Positions 42,362 through 54,253 of a stretch of 64,000 nucleotides of DNA are shown here, piece after piece; position 1 is the first letter of the stretch, and every line of letters starts with the position of its first letter. Source of the stretch: Micractinium sp. NFX-FRZ (Eukaryota > Chlorophyta > Trebouxiophyceae > Chlorellales > Chlorellaceae); the NCBI GenBank assembly GCA_029339195.1, contig JAPTJF010000007.1:372001-436000 (forward strand), written 5' to 3'. The translations under genes and the position numbers were made by a program. The notes under the pieces were generated by a model that did no database searches, had not been told where the DNA came from, and saw nothing but the letters and a program-made list of their open reading frames with translations.

Positions 42362-45300
42362 ATGCAGGCCAGCATGTGGGCCCACGCGACGCCGGCGCCC
42401 GCCCAGGCGGCTCCCCAGCCTTCCAGCGGCGCGCGCTTGCAGCCCCGCATTTCCCTTTTATTTGGGCGGCAGATACATGTAGCAGCGGCGCAGCGTGGTG
42501 AGCGGCTGCAGGCGGGGGCTCTGCCGTCGCCGCCACCGCCACCACAAGCGGCCGCCAGCCAGGACAGCGGGCACCCCACCCGGCGCACGGCACTGGGTCT
42601 GGGCGCTGCAGCGCTGCTGCTGGCCCTTGGGCCCCCGCAAGCCAGATCAGCTGTGGAGGCAACTGCAGACTGGGCGCCGGCAACAATCCGGCTGGAACTT
42701 GCACCCGACCAGGCAAGCAGCCCGGCAGGGCACCCCACCCAGGCTGCAGCTGTGGCACGTTCGGGCTGCCGCCAGGCACGCCCCTGCCCTACTATGTCAA
42801 CCACTTGCCCCTCTCTTGCTGATCCTCATGCCCCCTCCCTCTCCTTCCCCCCGAGCAGGGTCTCTATGACGCCGCTGACCCACAGGTACCCCCACCTGCC
42901 TGCCTCGTGTGCAGGCCCCCCGCTTGTGTGCTTGCGGCTCGCTGTTCACACCAAGTGCTGCCCCGTTACCCAAGGACTGCTGCTGGCGTCCATGCCATGG
43001 CCGCCTGCCTGCTTACCAAGCTCCTGCTGCTTGCCTGCTTGCCCCGGCCGCACTGCTCACAACCTGTCCGCCCGCCCGCCCGCCCGCGTCCCCCCCGCCC
43101 GCCCTGCTCCCTGCGCCAGCTGCGGGCGGCGGCGCGGCTGCTGCAGGATGCGCTGAGCGCTGGGGATGTGGGAGAGGAGGAGGCACTGTGGAGCAAGATC
43201 ATTCAAGATTATGGGGGGCTGGATGCCAACTGGGTGCCCGACCTGGTGGGGCGTGCCTGGGGTGAGTGCATGCATGCATCCATGCGCGCACGCAGCGGAG
43301 TGGTTGGCGGTACATGTCAAATACGCAGGCAGGTGTTGCTTGGAAGCTGCACTGGAGCTGTGCGTGGGGTGCGTGGGGTGCGTGTGCATGCGTCTGGTTT
43401 GGTGTACCACAGTGCAGCTGCCATCTGTTTTGGTGTCTCATTGCCCAGCTGCCCGCCTGCTTGCCCACTGCGGCAGGCAACCGGGGCAACGCGCGCAGCC
43501 GGCAGGGGAAGCTGGAGGATGCGCTGGCAGAGTGAGCAGGCGGAGGTGGGGTGCTGGTTGTGCAACAAAGGCTGCGTGGCAGAGTGAGCGGGCAAGGTTG
43601 TGTTCAGGGTATGTGTAGGGCGAGCAGCGGGAGCCGTCCTGCCGGGCAGCACGCGCGCGCTGTACGTGCTTGGCCTGTTGTGTGCCCACCACCCCGCCGG
43701 CCTTGCTCACGCGACTTCTGCTGCTGTGCCTGCTGTGCTGCCACCCCCCCGACGGTGCAGCTACAACACGAGCATACAGATCTGCCCCTGGTCTGTAGAT
43801 CCCGTGCTCAACAGGTGGGGAGGATAAGTGCATATGGTGTGTGGTCTGCGTGTGTGTGCATGGCAGGGGGAACTGCCCTTGGCATGCCTAGCAAGAGGGT
43901 GGGGTGGGAGCGAGGTGTAGTGAGATCGCGTGCAATTATCCTGGGCCTGCTTGTCCCCAAAGCGTTGGCCTGCCTCATCGCGCTTGGGTGCCAGCCCCCA
44001 CCTGACGCCACCCCACCTTTGCCACCCGGAACCCCAATGTGTGGCCCTTCACCCCCGCCCCCACTCCGCCCCACCTCGCCTCTGTGCACCCCCCCCCCGC
44101 GCTCACCCCGCCCCGCCCCGCCCCGCAGGGGCGTGATCCTCGAGGCCCTGGGGCGCTTCGACCAGGCGATATCTGACTACCGGGCCGTGCTGGCGGTGGC
44201 CCCTGATGACCCGGCAGGTGGGGTGGGGTGCGGTGGGGTGGGAAGGGCAGGCTGCTGTGCAGGTGGGCAGGGGAAGTAGGTGCCATAGCTGGGGTGGGAA
44301 GGAGGGCAGGGTGGTTGGGAGGCAGGGTGGTTGTGGACTCACACTGCGGTGCAATCAGGGGTGTGGGTGGCAAGCTGTGGCGCTTGGTGGGGCATTGGCA
44401 AGGGCCAATTCCTCTTACAGCTCTGCACAGTACATCTAATACATCTCCTCTTTACTTGGCCCTGCCCTGTGCATGCGAGCTCCTCCCGCTCTTGAGCCCC
44501 CCAAGCCCCTCCGCTCTGCCCGCCCTCTGCCCCCACGCGCTGCCCTGCCGCCTGCCTCCTCCCTCTGCCCAACCGTGGCGGCCCCACGCTGCCGTTTGCC
44601 AACCATGAGATGCAGCCTGGAACAGACTGAACGCGGCCCTGACCGCGGCCCTGAACCAACCTGCAACAGCCTGAGACAACCTGAATGCGGCCCTCCTGCC
44701 CGCCTCTTCCCGCACCCATCCCACCTGTGCTTGCTCCCTGCCGGGCCCCTACCCCCGATGCAGCCTGGAACAACCTGGGGAATGCGAGCGCAGGGCAGGG
44801 CAGCTGGGCGGACGCCGCCGAGTTCTATGGGCGGGCTGCACAGCTGGCGCCGGCGTTTGCCTTTGCTCAGGTGAGCCGCCTGAGCCTGAACGGAAGGGGG
44901 TGCTGCTGCTAGCAACTTGGCTCTGTAGCCGTGTGCTGCCGCCTTCCTCAGCCCATGCCACCAGGCGCACCCCTCCTTCTGCTCTCCATCTCCAACTGCG
45001 CCCGTCTGCGCCCACTCGTCCATGCTGACCATGCTTTTCACACCCTTTCCAGGGCAACCGCGCTCTGGCGCTGTACCAGCTCGGGGAGGACAACCGGGCG
45101 GTGAAGGAGATGAGGTGTGTGGGGGGTGGAATGTCTAGGTGGATGGCAAGATGGCAGAGAAAGAGGGGGCAGACCACGGGGGTGGGCTCGGCGCCCTGCT
45201 GTCGTTCCAAACGAATTTGGGCGTGGCCGTGCTTGGCACCTCATGCCCGCTACCTGCTCACCCCTCCCTCCCTCCCTCTGGCCCCCCTCCCCTCGAAATC

Positions 45301-45572
45301 TCCTCAGGAGCCTGGCCCGCAAGTATGGAGACGCATACCCCGACATGCGCGCTGCGCTGGCCGCCGCTCTGTGGGAGCAGGGGCTGGAGGCGCAGGCGGA
45401 GGCGGAGTGGGGGCGGGTGGGGGACCCGCGCTACAGGGACCGTGCCTGGCTCAAGAACGAGCGGCGCTGGCCGCCACGCCTGGTGGCGGCGCTGGAAGCT
45501 TTCCTGGACATCAGGGCTGTGGGGGGCAGCGGCAGCGGAGGAGGGGCGCCGGCGCCGGCAGGTGGCAGGTGA
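42362..45572 (+). CDS. TPR protein of the thylakoid lumen (Tat-targeted)
   Basis: Nine exons (42362-42712, 42859-42885, 43120-43261, 43477-43531, 43761-43814, 44129-44217, 44764-44870, 45053-45114, 45308-45572) give 383 residues. A bipartite leader is visible: a transit-like region, then twin arginines (74-75) before ALGLGAAALLLALG and a probable cleavage near ARSA (residue 97). This is the form of Tat-dependent thylakoid lumen import. The mature part has three to four tetratricopeptide units: GNRGNARSRQGKLEDALADY, then RGVILEALGRFDQAISDY, then WNNLGNASAGQGSWADAAEF, then GNRALALYQLGEDNRAV. It resembles plant chloroplast-lumen TPR proteins, which act as scaffolds. Intron 1 begins GCAAGC (GC-AG) and exon 2 is only 27 nt. 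Copies of exon 4 and exon 7 edges lie in the introns. Confidence 0.85.
43521..43592 (+). repeat. Duplicated donor of TPR exon 4
   Basis: GGCAGA|GTGAGCAGG at the exon 4 end recurs as GGCAGA|GTGAGCGGG at 43571-43592 in intron 4. Confidence 0.65.
44609..44771 (+). repeat. Duplicated acceptor of TPR exon 7
   Basis: ATGCAG|CCTGGAACA at the exon 7 start (44758-44772) also occurs at 44610-44624 in intron 6, with further partial units (CCTG.AACAACCTG, GCGGCCCT) between them. Confidence 0.7.
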
Positions 45573-46693
45573 CGGCCAGGCGTGGGGGGCGGCCACTAGT
45601 TTTGCAAAACTGTACGCGTGACAGCAGGTGCTGGGCGAACCGCCTGCTTGGAACCATTCTTCCTCATGCAACCCCGATTGACGCGCCAGTGCTTGCCGCT
45701 GCTTCACATTCCATGCTCGGTCCCCTGAGCGCCGCGCTCTCCCCCTCTTCAACATTCTGCCAATGTGGCGCTTCCCTGGGTGAGCTCTGTTTACAGCAAT
45801 CCAGAGCAGGCAGAGAGGCAAAGTAAAGTGGACACAAGTGGGTACAGGCAAGCGCGGTCGGAACAATGGGGGACTGCGACGTCGCACGGCGTCGCTGCAG
45901 TGAGTTGGATGTTGGGGGGGCGGGGGGGGGCAAGCTGTTGGGAGCGCCCCCTTTGCGTGTGCATCCGAGAGAGAGGCGAGTGCTGAAGGGTCGAAGGGAG
46001 GTAAAGAAGGGGCAGTGCTCAGGCGGGGGGGCTGGAAAACGAGAATGAAAGCAGCGGCACAGTGGCCTACGCGACAGGGAGAAAAACAAGGTCTGCAGGT
46101 ACGGGACTCGCGTGTGGGAGCAGGCAGACGTGCAGGCAACACAAACTAGAAACAGGCAGGCGGCCAGCCGGTGGATGGATGGCCCCTTGGAAGGCCCCGC
46201 CAAGTGAGCGGCGGGCGGCTGGCGGCGGCATGAGCAGGGGATGGACAGGTGTGGCAGGGGCAGCAGCTGCCACGCAAGTGGCTGCGGCGGGCAGAGGAGG
46301 GTGACTGGCTGGCTGCGTCACGAGCTTGGATGGGCAGGGGTGGCAAGGGAGGGAAGGGGGGGACTGGGCAACATAGGTGTCGGGGACAGGTGGCCAGGCA
46401 GACCGCACCGGCTGCTGCCAGGCACGAGGAAAAGGCGTGGGCTGTGGACAGCTAGGGAAAGGGAGGGCGGCAAGCGGGAGCAGCGTAATACAGACGGTAG
46501 GCAGCGGTGGCTTGAGCGGTAAGACGGGTGTAGGATCAGGGGCATTGGGGAGCCAGCTGCCTGAAAGGAAGGCACGGCTGGCTCCGAAAATGTGCCGGCG
46601 CTAGTGGGTGTGAGGCAACCTGTGCCGAGGAGTCTTGGGACGGGGGGAGATGGGAACGGAGGGCCGGGGGTGGCAGCGGAACAAGCGGTGCCC
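45573..46693. other. Convergent intergenic region
   Basis: The TPR gene (plus) and DP gene (minus) end towards each other across 1.12 kb. Both 3' UTRs should lie here. No gene or known repeat was seen. Confidence 0.4.
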
Positions 46694-47402
46694 TCACTGC
46701 GGCAGGCGGGCAGGTTGCAGCATCGGCGCCACAACCGACGGCGGCTGCTGCTGCTGGTGGTACTGCTGGTACTGGTGCAGCTGTGGCGTGGGCTGGTAGC
46801 TCAGCGGCCACGCGCCCACGGCCGCAGGGCGCAGCTGAGGGATCTGCGGCTGCCCGAGGGGCCCGGTGGGGCCTGCCGCCGTGACATGGCTGGCGCTGGC
46901 GGTGCCCCACTGCGGCACGCCTGCAGGCTGCAGCACCGGCCGAGCCTGCTGCACCTGAGGCTGCAGCACCTCCCCGTTGGCCTGCCCTGCCACTGGCACA
47001 CCCAGAGGCATCGGTCCGCTGGCGTGAGCCAAGGGCTCCTCTTTCACCAGTGCGCCTCCGGCGGTCCGGCCCACCGCCGCGGGGCGGAGCAGCGGCGCCT
47101 CACGCTCCTGCGCCGCCGCTGCTGGCTGCTGCTGCTGCGTGCTGTGCAGGAAAGCGCCAGGGTGTGGGCCCATGCATGCCTGCCCTTGGGATGAGCACGG
47201 AGGGCTGCTGCGTTCCATGGCCACAACGTCACCTCTCGGCCCGGCGGCATCATTGGGAGGGCCGTCCGGCGCTGGAGACAGCTGCAGCGCCGGGGTGCGG
47301 AGCCTGCCTGAGGGTGCACGGCTGGGGGTCAGGCGGGGCGCCACGGCGGCCGCTGGCTCTTGCTGCTGCTGCTCTGCCTGCTCCTGCTGCTCGGGGGACT
47401 GA

Positions 47403-47435
<33 letters not shown>

Positions 47436-47643
47436 AGCGAGGGGGGCGCGCCTGCCACGATTCGCGGCGGCGCAAGCGGGGGCAGCGAGTGCTGGCGTTG
47501 CTGCTGTCGCTGCTGCTGCTGCGCCTGTTGCGCCTGCTGCTGCTGCGCCTGTTGCGCCTGCTGCTGCTGCTGCTGCGCCTGCACCTGCTCTGGCCGCTCC
47601 TGCTGCTCGTCAGGCTCCTGCTGCTGCTGCTGCTGCTGCTGCC

Positions 47644-47676
<33 letters not shown>

Positions 47677-50600
47677 CCTGCTGCTGCTGCTGCAGCTGTG
47701 CCAGCAGCTGCGGCTGGGGCTGGTGCAGCCCCATCAGGCGCATCACCCGGTCGTCGTCGTACAGCACAAATGGCCAGCTGCACAGGTCAGGGCAGGGGAG
47801 CACGGGAGGTTGGGCACAACACTCAGGTGCAGATACCGTAGCGCTCGGTTGTGGCCTACGGCGCAGCACGCTGTACGGCCTGCTCTCCTTGCGCCATGCC
47901 CCGGCCCGCCCCTGCAATGGCACGCCTCCCGGCAGCTCCCCTAGCCCACCGCCCTGCCCAGCATGCCTCCCTTGCTGGCCACCAGTGCCCACAAACGCGG
48001 CCCACAGCGTTCCAACCCCTGCTACAGAACGTGACAAGACTTGACATACTGCTGGAAGTCCAGGTGGGCTGCCCTTTTCTAAAGCACAAGGAGAAAGATG
48101 TTCTTGGAACAACAAGATTAGTTCCAACTCACTGTTGGAAGTCCAGGTGTGCCGTCAGGTGGTCCTCACTTATAGTCACCTCCACCTCAGCATCAGCGTC
48201 CGCCTGCAGGCAGGAAGGCGCATATGCGTCAAAACTTCCCTCGCATAGTACTGACCAACCTGATGGGCCATGCCCGTCGCCACCTCCCCACAAGCATTGT
48301 GACCCGCCTGCTGCAATAAAGGCGGCAGTTCTCACGGCAGCACGCATGCCAGCCATGTGGCAGTGCAGGCGGCGTGCGGGTTGCGGGTGCGGGGCCTCCC
48401 AGGCAGGTGCTGAGCGGCTAGGAAAGGGGGAGGTGTGGCGCGGCAACGATTGACGTGCGTGCTGGGTGCAAGGCGAGCACGGCGTGCACAGCAGGCACAG
48501 CAGGTGGGGTGAGAGCAGCGCTCACCCTGACGAGCATAAAGGGCAGCATGAGCGGGTTGGGCGCCGGCAGCCCGACGTCCTGCAGCAGTAGACGGCAGCA
48601 GCGCCAGAAGTGTGAGTCGGGGCGCGGTGCCAGAGGTTGGTTTGGAAGGCGAGGCATGGGGCAACCGATGGAGGCTGGCAGGCGGCAGCGGCGCAGCCGT
48701 GAGGGCAGCCGCCACTGCCCGTCAACTGTATGCACACCTGTCAGGCAGACCCTCCTGCCAGCTCATTCACCGGCACTTCAAGCACCGCCAGCTGCGCCCA
48801 TGTGCCCGGCAGCCGTCTGTCCACCGGCCTGCCCACCACCCTGCCCGCATGCCTGCCCCCCCCCGCCAACCTGCATCTCCAGCACTGCCGGCAGCGGCGC
48901 GTCGCCGTTGCGCACCGCCAGGTTGCACAGGCAGTACGCCTTGTGCATCGCATCCTGCACCCACAAAGCAGGCAGATGCAGGCGGGAGGGAGGGGCGGGC
49001 AGCAGGTCAGCACACTGCAACTGCAGGTTTGCACAGGCAATATGCCTTGTGCACCGCATGCTGCAGGGAACACAAGTAGACATGGTTGTTAGTTGGGTTA
49101 GGCAGCGCCTTGTGCACCGCGCCATGCACCCAGAAAGTGGGCAGAGGGATGCACCGAGGGAGGCGGGGAGGTAAGCAACAGCAGATGGAGGGCGCAGTGA
49201 AGGGTTTGGTATATTGGAGCATATTGGAGCATGACATGACTTTGTCAGGCGCACAGCGCAGGGGGTTACGGCCGCATGAGCCGAGGGCGCGCATCCTGCC
49301 TTGCCCGCCTGCCTGCCCACCCTCCCTTTCCCTCGCTGTCCCACTGCCCTGTGAAGCGCGATGCACGGCGGCTCCGGGGCAGCCAGGCTGCCCTGCCTGC
49401 CCCCTCTGCCTGCGCACCATTACTTGCCACCCAGCCTCCCCGCTTGCTCCCACCTGCAGCGCCTGCCGCTTCTCATTGAGCCGGGCCAGCGCCTTTGCAC
49501 GCTCGGCACGCAGCCGCTCCTCGTGGCTGCGCCCCAGGCCCTGCAGCCAGATAATGTGTGTGTGTGTGTGTGTGTGTGTGTATGGAGGTTGCACGGTGAG
49601 CACAGGCACTGCGTTCCCCTCCGTGCGTTGCCGCCGTCGACCTCTCGCCAAGCAGGCCGCTGACAGCCCAGGGCAAGACACGCATCCTGGCGCCGGCTCC
49701 CTGCTTCACAATCACCGCCTGCCAACATCATACCACCAGCTCCGCACGGGTCTGAAAGATGGGACTCCGCTTGCAGCCGTCCCACCGGCTCAAGAGCAGG
49801 CCTGCTTGCGTCTGTTGTGACACGCTCCACTTCTGTAACACCCTCCACTTCCTGCCCCACCCAACACCGGCCTCCCTTGCTGGCACAGCAGGCGCTCACC
49901 GAGGGCCAGCCGATCCAGGAGATGGCCTTCTTGTTCTTTGTAATCATGCCAATCGCCTCCAGAACGTTGAGCGCATCATACACCCGCCGCCGGATGTTCT
50001 TCTCGTCGTGCTGCTGCTCAACCAGGCCTGAGGGCAGGCGGGGGGCAAGAGGGTGGGATGGGATGGGGGGTGAGGGACGGGGCGTGAGGGTTGCATTAGG
50101 GGCGAGGGTGGGATGGGAGGGTGGGATGGGGTGGCAGAGTGAGGCGGCGGCAGGTGGGGTGGGGTGTCTTGCTGGCCCAAAGTCAACAGGGAGCAAAGCG
50201 CAGCGCAGCTCAGAGCAGAGCAGCACAGCAGGTGGGCATGGCTAGCGTTCCAGCAGGCACGCAGGGTAGGCCCCCCACTCCTGCCCAGCTCGCCGCCAGC
50301 CCGCCAGCTGTCACGTCAGCTGCCGCTCAGCCACAGCGTGCACAGCACGCCCACTATTACTCACTCACGGTGTTCCCTCAACCCAGCTGCCAGCTCACCT
50401 GCCGCCACCTCAGCAGCGAGGTCAGCAATCAACTCGTTGGCAACTTCCTCGTAGCTGGTGTCCCCCTTGCTCTCCACCTTCTCACACACTTTCAGGCTAA
50501 AGTGCCGCAGCCCGCCCTTGCCGCCCGCCTGCCGCCCGGCTGCACCGCCGGCATCGTCCCCACCGACAGCCGCTGCCACAGCAGCGGCGGCGGCGGCGGC

Positions 50601-52022
50601 GGCGGCCCCGCCCGTGCGCCCCGCCCGTTTGCGCTTGGCAGCGGCGCCGCCAGGGGTGTCTGCCTGCTGGCCCTCCGCCTGCGCGCCCCTAGCCTGCTGG
50701 GAGGGGGAGGCGAGGCTGTCGATGTGCGGCGGCGCGGCATCCGGCATGCTCGCTATCGCTGCCGCTGCTGCCGCCGCCCCGGGGGACTCTGCTTCCGCCA
50801 GGCTCCACTGCTCCAGCTGCAGGCCTGCCAGCCGTAAAGAAACGGCAGCCGTGTCTGCAGCCTTCAGGCAGCCCGCCACGGCCGCGTCAGCTGCAGCGCC
50901 AGGCGTACAGAGGTGCGGCGGGTGGGGCAACACTTGGTCAAGTGTGCATGGGCGTGCATGATGATTACATGCCCATGCCGGTAGCGGCAGTTGCAGCAGC
51001 AGCAGCAGTGGCGGCGGCAGCTGCAGCAGCGCCAGCTGGCAGGCTGGCCTGCGAGTTGCACCTTTCTCTCTGTGGGACAACCACCACGGAGCTGTCATGT
51101 AACACTCTATACTTCCTCCCAACACCGAGCTTGCCACAGCGGCATGCGCTGGCCCTTAAGACGCCCCCGCCCGCCCACCTGCCGAGCGCTCTGCAGGGTC
51201 GATGCGGTGCCGCAGCACGGGGGCCGGCGCCTGCGCCTGCTGCTCCTGCCGGTGCTCCAGCTCAGCTTTCAGCGGCGGCAGCGGGCGGGTGCCACCCGGG
51301 CTTGAGCCCCAGCCGTGCCCATCTGCACAGCAGGGGCATGCAGGCAAGCAGGGGGTTGGAGGGAGTGCGGGGCGGGGCGGCACGTTCCAGCCAAGCCTGC
51401 TGCCGCCATCACCATCCTCCTCTCCTAGCCTGGCACGGCAGGAGCGAGGCTTCAGCCCAGCAAGAGATCCGGGATGTGCTGCCAGCATGAGAAGCGCGGG
51501 TGAGTTGATAAGCAGCAATTTCGATTCAAATCAGCCAGCGCCGGGTTTCAGCTGCTCAGGCTAGGGTTGTCCCGGAGGAGTTTGGCGGCGGGACGGTGCC
51601 GCCGGCAGCCGCTACCACAGACCGGACCTACCCTCGGCAGAGCCGCCCTCCTGCAGGCGCCCGTTCTGCACAATGCCCACGGAGGCCGCCAGGTCATACA
51701 CACCCTGCATAGAGATCCGGGACGCAGCAAGCAAGTGAATGTGTGGCAGCGGCGCGACAGTCCCGCCCAGAGAACCGCCGCCGGTTCAGGTGGCTGCGCA
51801 GCTGGTGGCACCCTAGCAGGTGGGCCCAGGAGGCCAGCCGGGGTGGGCGTTTGGCGTGCAGATTGTCCAGGGCCAAGGCTGGTCGCTCGGCAGACCGCCA
51901 AAGGGCCCCACGGCTCGGAGCGAACGGGGCAGGGCAAGTCTGGGCACCTCCTCGCAGCGTGTGCCGGCACCCACCGTCTCCTGAAGGTCTACCAGCAGCA
52001 AGTCTGCCAGTGAACTGGCCAT
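46694..52022 (-). CDS. DP: DP transcription factor (E2F dimerisation partner)
   Basis: Ten exons (51975-52022, 51632-51704, 51179-51322, 50399-50890, 49900-50027, 49454-49540, 48871-48954, 48526-48579, 48133-48203, 46694-47777) give 754 residues. The winged-helix DNA-binding domain (about 214-295) is clear: [30 protein letters not shown], then the DP signature [14 protein letters not shown] and ISWIGWPS. The dimerisation/marked-box region follows over exons 6-10: [56 protein letters not shown] and [19 protein letters not shown] pairs with E2F to drive G1/S genes under Rb control. The last 340 residues are very Gln-rich, in long CAG-coded runs, and an Ala/Gly/Pro-rich block precedes the DNA-binding domain. 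Intron 6 contains extra copies of the exon 7 start. Confidence 0.9.
47406..47700. repeat. (CTG)n tracts coding poly-Gln
   Basis: Several CTG runs on the plus strand (CAG on the coding strand), notably near 47406-47436 and 47622-47692, lie in the last DP exon and encode glutamine runs. Confidence 0.9.
48042..48069 (-). repeat. Copy of DP exon 9 end in intron 9
   Basis: It matches the exon end at 48131-48150: CACCTGGACTTCCARCAGT. The real donor GTGAGT is replaced by GTATGT in the copy. Confidence 0.65.
48929..49145 (-). repeat. Three copies of the DP exon 7 start
   Basis: The plus-strand core CCTTGTGCAYCGC occurs at about 48939 (real exon), 49045 and 49108. On the coding strand the second copy has its own CTGCAG acceptor and could encode [10 protein letters not shown]; the third reads GAVHKALP. 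Confidence 0.75.
49555..49581. repeat. (GT)n microsatellite
   Basis: About 13 GT units lie in DP intron 5, close to the exon 6 acceptor. Confidence 0.95.
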
Positions 52023-52408
52023 TTCGCAGCCACGGCGTGTTGGCAATAGCCTGCAATAACCCCTGCCGCCTGGGGGCGCCCGCTAGATGCTGAGCATAGG
52101 CGGTGATGCTGTGCAGCACCGGCAATGCAGCTGAGGTTGGTAGCTACTCTCCGGACGAACGCCGGCTTGGTGGCCTAGCTTCGGAAGGGTTGAGGCTGAA
52201 CCGATGGGTAATTGAGAGCAGTGTGCACGCGATCACGAGTGCGGGGGATGCAGATGGGGGCCAAGAGGGCCCAGGTGTGCCTCGGAACACTTGCCACCTT
52301 GGCAGGGGTTCAAGCCGCTTCAAGTCTGCCTACATTCACAGTGTGGCACGTCTGTGATCAAACTGATCACCATACGTTGCAGTTGTAGCCCATCCGCTCG
52401 CACACAAC
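52023..52408. promoter_or_regulatory. Divergent spacer between DP and DEG5-like gene
   Basis: A 386-bp interval separates start codons at 52022 (minus) and 52409 (plus). Both promoters must lie here. Confidence 0.35.
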
Positions 52409-54253
52409 ATGGCCAGCCACGCGCTCACTACTCTGCTGGGTCCTTGCCCGCTGTATCGCACCTGCTGGGCACCAGCGATGCATAGTGAACGCTCAGGCCG
52501 TCACGAACTAGTGCCGCAGCGGCGTTGGAGTCCTCGCGGCACTGCTGGCGGCACCGCCTGCGGCGCCGCTGCCAGCTGCGACGGTGCCACGCAGGCAGCC
52601 ACCCAGAGTCCCCTGTTCATCCAGGACTGCAACTCGAGCGAAACTCTGGGCAGAGCTTCTCTGCTGCGCAGCCTGGCAGCCTGTGCCCTGCTCCTAGGCA
52701 CAGCCGGCAGCCGGCCGGCGGCGGCGGCGGCTTCGGGTGCGGCAGGAGCGGAGCAGGCGGCAGCAGCCTGCCGCGGCTGCGTGGCAGCAGTGGCAGCCAT
52801 GCCCACTGGGAAGGCAGCAACTGCAGGTGTGTATCCTCACCTCCAATGCTTCTGCTGCCACAGCTGTGTTGCTGGCATTGGTGCATTTGGCTGCCCTGCC
52901 CGCCTGGCTATGCACGCACCCCCACACGCGTGGGGGTGACCTCCCTTGTGCCTCCCTTGTGCCGCAGGCCTGCAGCAGCTGGGGAGCGGCATCGTTTGGG
53001 ACACGCAGGTGAGTCAGGTTCCATGCGTCCCTGCTCATCCAGCCAGATCTGACCTGGTTGCCTTCGTACCAGTGCATGGCACCCGCATGCCGCCTGCTGC
53101 CTGCCTGCCATCCTGCTGGCCGCAGCACCCACATGGGCGGCCCGGCTTGGTGCCAGCTGCTCGCCCGCCAAGGTGGCTTCCTCGCTGACAGCTGCTGCAT
53201 ACCTGCCGCACCCACCCGCATCACCCTCTGGCACTCGCTCTGCTTGCAGGGGTACATTATTACTGCCTATGCACCCCTGACGCGCGTGCAGCAGCAGAGC
53301 ACCAACGGCAACCCGCAGGTGGGGCGCGCACCCCGACCCCACATGCACTTGCTCTGCCTGATTGCCCTGCCAATCGCAGTGGGGCTCACGCCACAGACAG
53401 GGCGCCAACCCTGCTGCCACTCACGTTTGCCGCCAGCCTACCCTCCCCATGCTGCCTCCCTCGCCTGCCTTGCCTCACCACCCTTCAAACAGATCTTTGT
53501 GACACTGACGGCCGCCGACGGCAGCACACACGAGGTGCCGGCGGCAGTGGTTGCCAAGGACCCTTCACACGAACTCATCCTGCTGCAAGTGGAGCCGCCC
53601 CCCGGCGGCCTGCTGCCCGCCCGCCTGGGCAGCTCCGCCGGCCTGCGGGTGGGGCAGGACGCGATACTGGTGGGGGCGCTGCCCACAGGGGACCTCAGCG
53701 TGTCGGCAGGTGCGTGGCCTGGGGAAAGCCTAGTGGGGCGGGTGTGCTGCCGGGGCACACCTTCTGCCTGCAGGGTGCCAGCCTGGGGCCGGAAGAAGCA
53801 CTGCTGCTGCTGAGCCAGCGCAGGGCGCCACGCTGCGTTACACCAACAGGGGCAGCGCTGCGGGCCCTGCGGTGGGCCATCAGCTCCTCTAACCCGCGTC
53901 CACCCGCTGCCCCACACACACCCTCTGCCGCTCCTGATTCCTCACCTCCCCTCACCTCTGCCCCCCTTGTTCTCCCCCCTGCAGGCGTGCTCAGCGCCAC
54001 CGGCCGCGCCATCCCGGCCTCCAACAACCAGGCCATTGCGGGGGCGCTGCAGACGGATGCCGACGTGAATGCACAGACCCTGGGCGGCGCCTTGCTGGAC
54101 TCCAGCGGCCTCCTAGTTGGCATGCCGGTGGTGAGCTATTCCAGCAAGCGCTCGGCCCGCTCCAGCGGAGTCAACTTTGCGCTGCCGTCCGACCTGCTGC
54201 GGGAGGTGGTGCCCCGCCTGATTGTGTTCCGCAGCTCGGCGGTGCGGCGGTGA
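52409..54253 (+). CDS. DEG5-like protease homologue lacking the catalytic triad
   Basis: Five exons (52409-52826, 52968-53008, 53250-53318, 53493-53709, 53985-54253) give 337 residues, close to plant DEG5, and like DEG5 there is no PDZ domain. The N-terminus has a transit-like region and a hydrophobic lumen signal (about 95-115) ending in an Ala-rich cleavage zone. The trypsin-like fold is recognisable: LGSGIVWDTQGYIITAY, DGSTHEVPAAVVAKDP, LGSSAGLRVGQDAILVG, LQTDADVNAQTLGGALLDSS and VNFALPSDLL. In DEG proteases these blocks carry His, Asp and Ser (TNYHV, RDLAVL, GNSGGP). Here the equivalent residues are Ala161, Glu203 and Leu281. So the protein should be proteolytically inactive and may act as a partner of active DEG subunits in the thylakoid lumen (inference). 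Confidence 0.82.

Noticed and set aside
47050..47841. Leu/Ala-rich open frames on the plus strand
   Set aside because: They are shadows of the CAG-coded poly-Gln tail of DP read on the other strand.
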